11,971 bases of DNA. Source: Anaerolineales bacterium. Its GTDB lineage: Bacteria; Chloroflexota; Anaerolineae; Anaerolineales; Villigracilaceae. Each line of letters starts with the position of its first letter. Position 1 is the first letter of the stretch. A program made the position numbers and the translations under genes. The stretch is from positions 1 to 11,971 of the forward strand of contig JAICQC010000099.1 of NCBI GenBank assembly GCA_025938055.1, in the 5' to 3' direction. This document shows positions 8,484 through 11,971 of this stretch, in pieces. Under the pieces are notes generated by a model, which searched no databases, was not told the origin of the DNA, and was given only the letters and a program-made list of their open reading frames with translations.

Positions 8484-11297
8484 ATGCCTTCTACTCTTTA
8501 CCTGATTGACGGACACGCACTCGCTTATCGCATGTATTTTGCACTGACCGCCGGCGGCAGCAGCACGCGCTGGCAGACATCGACGGGGGAGCCCACCGCC
8601 GGTACGTATGGCTTCGCCCGTGAACTCCTGCGCATCATCGAACAGGAAAAACCTGATTACATCGCGGTTGCCTTCGATACCGGCAAAACATTCCGGGATA
8701 AGATCTTCCCTGCATACAAAGGGACACGTGCCAAGATGCCCGATGACCTCAGCCCGCAGATCGGGCGCATCCGAGCGATGATCGATGCGTTCAACATCCC
8801 GCGGCTCGAGATGGAAGGTTTCGAAGCAGACGATGTACTTGGCTCCATCGCGCGCACGGCTGCCGAACAGGGATTGGGCGTCAAGATCATCACCGGTGAT
8901 CGCGACCTGCTGCAGCTCGTCAATGAACGCACTACAGTCTATCTGGCGGGCGATGACCAGAACTACATCACCGACGAGGATGTGGTCAAGAAGCTCGGCG
9001 TCCCGCCCGATAAAGTGGTGGACTACAAAGCGCTAGTCGGCGACAAGTCGGATAACATCCCCGGTGTGGCAGGTATTGGTGAAAAGACCGCCATCGCCCT
9101 TATTCAAAAATTTGAGACGCTCGATAATATTTATCAAAACATCCACCAGGTGGAAAACCGCTGGAAGACCAGGCTCGAACAAAACCGCGAGAACGCCTTT
9201 CTCAGCCGCGCGCTCGCCCAGATCAAAACTGACCTCAACATCAAACTCGATCTCGAGCGTGCCCGGGCAGACGGGTTGAACCTCCCAGCCATCGAAGCAA
9301 TTTTCAAGGAATTGGAATTCCGCTCGCTTCTCAAGACCCTCGACCGTCTTGCAGGGAAGGACCCATCTGTAGTTGCTGCTTCATCAACACCCCTCCAAGC
9401 TGGCGGGCAGATGTCAATGTTTGCGAGCGAAGCGAGTGAGACGCATCCGGCAGTGGTGTACACACCGGCAACCACGCTGAACATAGAAGTCAAGATCGTG
9501 GACACGCAGGAGAAACTGGCTGAGCTCGTTAAGGAGTTGAATCAGGCAAGCGTGATTTCCTTCGATACCGAAACTACTTCAACCGCAGAGATGAAAGCGG
9601 ACCTCGTCGGCATTTCGCTGGCGGTCAGGGAAGGTGAAGGCTATTACATCCCGGTGGGACATCGTGCTGGTATAAATCTTCCGCTCGAGACGGTGCTTTC
9701 TGCCCTGAAGGGACCGCTGACCGACTCGAAGATTGGCAAGGTCGCGCATAATGCAAAGTACGATTACATCGTGCTGGCAAAACATGGATTGCGCGTCTCA
9801 CCGCTGACGTTCGACACCATGCTGGCGGAATTCATCATCGACCCATCCTCGCGCAACCTTGGCCTGAAGAATCTCGCCTTTGTAAAACTCGGCGAAGAGA
9901 TGACCCGCATCGAAGACCTGATTGGCAAAGGCAAGAAACAAACCACTATGGCAGAGGTGGCGATCGAATCGGCTGCGCCATATGCGGTGGCAGATGCCGA
10001 GATCACGCTTCGTCTTCTGCCTATTCAGCAGGAGGACTTGAAGCGCGTCAACGGGGAAAAACTCCTCTATGAGATCGATCTTCCTCTCACCCCTGTCCTG
10101 GCAGATATGGAGATGGCGGGCATCTCACTGGACCTGCCCTTCTTTCAGGAAACTGCTAAACGACTCGAAAAGCGACTGGCAGAGATCGAAAAGCAGGTCT
10201 TCGACTCGGTGGGCAAACCGTTCAACATCAACTCCACGCAGCAGCTTTCGGATGTGCTCTTCAAGCAGCTGGGGCTCGAACCCCCAGACCGGGGCAACAA
10301 AACTGCCAGCGGACATTTCTCCACTTCGGCAGGTGTGCTGGACCTCTTACGCGGCAAACACCCCGTTGTGGACTGGGTGCTGGAACATCGCGAACTCTCA
10401 AAGCTAAAGTCAACCTATGTAGATGCGCTGCAAGCCGCGCTCAATTCGGAAACAGGCTGCGTGCATACCTCCTACAGCCAGGTGGGCGCGGTGACAGGAC
10501 GCCTGTCGTCCTCGGACCCGAACCTTCAAAACATTCCCATCCGCACGGAGGAGGGACGCCGCCTGCGCCACGGATTCGTCGCGAGCAAAAAGGGCAGCGT
10601 GCTTCTTTCGGTGGATTACTCGCAGATCGAGCTGCGCATCGTCGCGCACATGGCGCAGGACGAAGGCATGCTGGCAGCCTTCCGCGCCGGTGAGGACATC
10701 CACGCCACGACCGCCGCAGCCATTTACAATGTTGGTTTTGATGAGATCACCAAGAATATGCGCCGCCGCGCCAAAGCCATCAACTTCGGCCTGATCTATG
10801 GGATGTCTGTGTTTGGACTCACTCGTTATACAGACCTGACACTGGCAGAGGCGTAGACATTTGTGAAGGCATACTTCCAAAAATTCCCCGGCGTCAAAAA
10901 ATATCTGGATGGCATCCGCAAACAGGCTGCGCAGCAGGGGTATGTTGAGACATTGCTCGGACGCAGGCGTTACTTCCCGGCGCTGCAAACCAAAGCCAAT
11001 GTCCAGGTCAAGAACCGGGAGGAACGTGAAGCCATCAACGCGCCGGTCCAGGGTACCGCGGCAGATATCATGAAGCTCGCCATGTTGAAAATCCCTCCGG
11101 CGTTGAAGGAAGCCGGTTTGGGCGCCCGGATGCTTCTGCAGGTACACGACGAACTGGTGTTCGAATGCCCAAAGAACGAACTGAAAGAGACCGCGCGCAT
11201 CGTTCAGGAGGCGATGGCTACTGCCTATCCGCTGAGCATCCCCCTCTCCACCGAAGCGCGCTACGGTGTCAACTGGGGCGAGACCAAATCAATATGA
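8484..11297 (+). CDS. polA: DNA polymerase I, interrupted by an in-frame TAG
   Basis: The 938-codon frame encodes a full-length, three-domain Pol I (E. coli: 928 residues), used in Okazaki-fragment processing and repair. The 5'-nuclease domain covers about 1-290 (YLIDGHALAYRMYFA, GFEADDVLGSIA, TGDRDLLQLV, GDKSDNIPGVAGIGEKTA). The 3'-5' exonuclease domain at about 335-515 keeps its metal ligands: D361 and E363 in FDTETT, D427 in AKYD, and Y500 and D504 in YAVADAE, so proofreading looks intact. The polymerase domain has motif A DYSQIELRI (D711), motif B RRAKAINFGLIYG (F768) and motif C QVHDEL (D889). Codon 791 (10854-10856) is TAG, between motifs B and C, with the same frame continuing as TFVKAYFQKFPGVKKYL. 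E. coli has Gln at the aligned position. A product ending at 790 would lack motif C and be polymerase-dead while keeping both nucleases. No strong Shine-Dalgarno precedes ATG 8484. Confidence 0.9.
10854..10856 (+). other. In-frame TAG inside polA (codon 791)
   Basis: GAG GCG TAG ACA TTT is read in the polA frame. Upstream LTLAEA and downstream TFVKAYFQKFPGV align without gap to the family helix that follows motif B (E. coli KEAQKYMDLYFERYPGV), so one codon is replaced and nothing is shifted. CAG to TAG would be one transition. Confidence 0.85.
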
Positions 11298-11303
11298 TGA
11301 ATG

Positions 11304-11320
11304 TCACGTTGAAAACGTGA
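11304..11320 (+). terminator. Short hairpin just after polA
   Basis: TCACGTT and AACGTGA form a 7-bp stem with a 3-nt loop, starting 7 nt after the polA TGA. No T-run follows, so it may be a weak or factor-assisted 3' end rather than a proper intrinsic terminator. Confidence 0.35.
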
Positions 11321-11370
11321 TCTACACAAAATTGAGCCCTTTGTAGGGGTAACTGAAAATCCCTCTACGT

Positions 11371-11376
11371 TATAAT
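11371..11376 (+). promoter_or_regulatory. Candidate -10 box for the TPR gene
   Basis: TATAAT is a consensus -10, but no recognisable -35 lies 16-18 bp upstream. Without the palindromic element that now starts 8 bp downstream, it would lie about 20 nt before the TPR start codon. If it is the promoter, the whole element is now in the TPR leader. Confidence 0.4.
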
Positions 11377-11384
11377 TGTAAGCA

Positions 11385-11472
11385 GATCATGAAAAAGCAA
11401 AGAGAAGCCCGAAAACAGGGGTACGGACGCACACCCGCACCCCTGTTTTCGGGGACCCATTCGATTTTTGTA
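11385..11472 (-). mobile_element. MITE-like palindromic element, copy 2 (upstream of the TPR gene)
   Basis: This is the reverse-orientation relative of the element at 2596-2687, sharing stem, T-run flank and GATC end. The stem is 19 bp (11408-11426 with 11435-11453) with one A-C mismatch on the plus strand that is a G-U wobble in minus-strand RNA. Direct repeats AAGCA flank it exactly (11380-11384 and 11473-11477), different from the CACTA flanking copy 1. One end seems about 4 nt shorter than in copy 1, so the exact boundary there is less certain. It has no coding capacity. It lies 17 nt before the TPR start codon. Confidence 0.7.
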
Positions 11473-11489
11473 AAGCACTGACTATCACT

Positions 11490-11971
11490 ATGCCCGGACG
11501 AGAAGACATCTTCCAGAAATCCATGAACGAAGGCCACTCCGCCGCCTGGGACCAGGAATGGGGCAAGGCAACCGCGGCATATCGCAAAGCCCTGCAGGAG
11601 ATTCCCGATAATCCCAAGGCTCTCAACAGCCTCGGGCTGGCGCTCTTCCAGCAGGGTAATTACGAGGAAGCCCTGCAGATCTATAAGCGCGCCGCGCAGG
11701 TGTCGCACCAGGACCCAAGCCCTATGGAAAAACTTGCGCAGCTGCTCGAGCGTACGGGGCATCTTAAGGAAGCGATCGATGCCGCCTTGAGAGCCGCGGA
11801 GCTTTTCCTCAACCAGCGCGATGTGGATAAAGCCATGGAGAACTGGGTGCGCGTCACCATGCTCGATCCCGATCATGTGATGGCGCATTCGCGCCTCGCC
11901 CTTGCTCATGAGCGTCTCGGTCACAAGCCTCAGGCTGTGGCTGAATTCCTTGCGGTTGCAAGTCTTGTCCA
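11490..11971 (+). CDS. Tetratricopeptide-repeat protein, N-terminal part (cut by window edge)
   Basis: The ATG at 11490 opens a frame of 160 complete codons with no stop before the edge. The protein starts MPGREDIFQKSMNEGHSAAW and has TPR-like helical pairs: about residues 20-50 (KATAAYRKALQEIPDNPKAL), 51-70 (NSLGLALFQQGNYEEALQIY), 85-105 (LAQLLERTGHLKEAIDAAL), 110-128 and 132-160 (AHSRLALAHERLGHKPQAV). There is no signal peptide or membrane segment in the visible part, so it is probably a cytoplasmic scaffold. Partner and C-terminal domains are unknown. No Shine-Dalgarno is visible. The palindromic element ends 17 nt upstream. Confidence 0.85.
   Translation, partial: MPGREDIFQKSMNEGHSAAWDQEWGKATAAYRKALQEIPDNPKALNSLGLALFQQGNYEEALQIYKRAAQVSHQDPSPMEKLAQLLERTGHLKEAIDAALRAAELFLNQRDVDKAMENWVRVTMLDPDHVMAHSRLALAHERLGHKPQAVAEFLAVASLV

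Noticed and set aside
10806..10863. A frameshift as the cause of the polA break
   Set aside because: The coding frame before and after the TAG is identical and aligns to the family without a gap, so it is a substitution.
10410..11147. Minus-strand 245-residue frame opposite the end of polA
   Set aside because: It is opposite the highly conserved polymerase motifs, so its openness follows from polA codon use.

Overview
The window looks like chromosomal DNA of a free-living bacterium. The best fit is Chloroflexota, probably Anaerolineae. This is inferred from the roughly 55% GC coding style, the short (about 640-residue) GyrB form, a PlsY variant with a divergent glycine-rich loop, and lineage-style membrane proteins of unknown function. 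No marker here fixes the taxon. There are no tRNA, rRNA, CRISPR or phage genes.

Layout from left to right: (1) the N-terminal part of a minus-strand membrane protein with a PDZ domain, cut by the left edge; (2) gyrB on the minus strand, followed by a strong hairpin; (3) a minus-strand polytopic membrane protein upstream of gyrB, separated from it by a roughly 90-bp palindromic element; (4) a divergent plus-strand operon of a polytopic membrane protein, a JAMM/M67 metallopeptidase and a PlsY-type acyltransferase; (5) a shared bidirectional terminator and a convergent MBL-fold hydrolase; (6) a divergent plus-strand gene for an unusual multidomain protein (receiver, Roadblock/LC7-like, acidic linker, degenerate Y1-transposase-like domain); (7) polA; (8) a second copy of the palindromic element and the start of a TPR gene, cut by the right edge. 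The longest gene-free stretch is about 190 bp (11298-11489).

Three things stand out. First, two conserved genes, polA and plsY, each carry one in-frame TAG with homologous sequence continuing in the same frame on both sides. TAG also ends gyrB and the JAMM gene at natural positions, so simple genome-wide reassignment does not fit. Sequence error, mutation with suppression, or context-dependent read-through remain open. Second, the palindromic element occurs twice in opposite orientation, about four-fifths identical, and each copy is flanked by its own 5-bp direct repeat (CACTA and AAGCA). It behaves like a MITE, and each insertion places a long hairpin in the probable 5' leader of the next gene. 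Third, the protein at 6764-8371 appears to fuse signalling domains to a Y1 (IS200-like) transposase fold whose HUH histidines are replaced, which suggests a domesticated domain.

Several promoters sit so close to start codons that the mRNAs would be leaderless or nearly so, while gyrB, plsY and the MBL gene have clear Shine-Dalgarno sites. All family calls come from reading motifs by eye; no database search was run.
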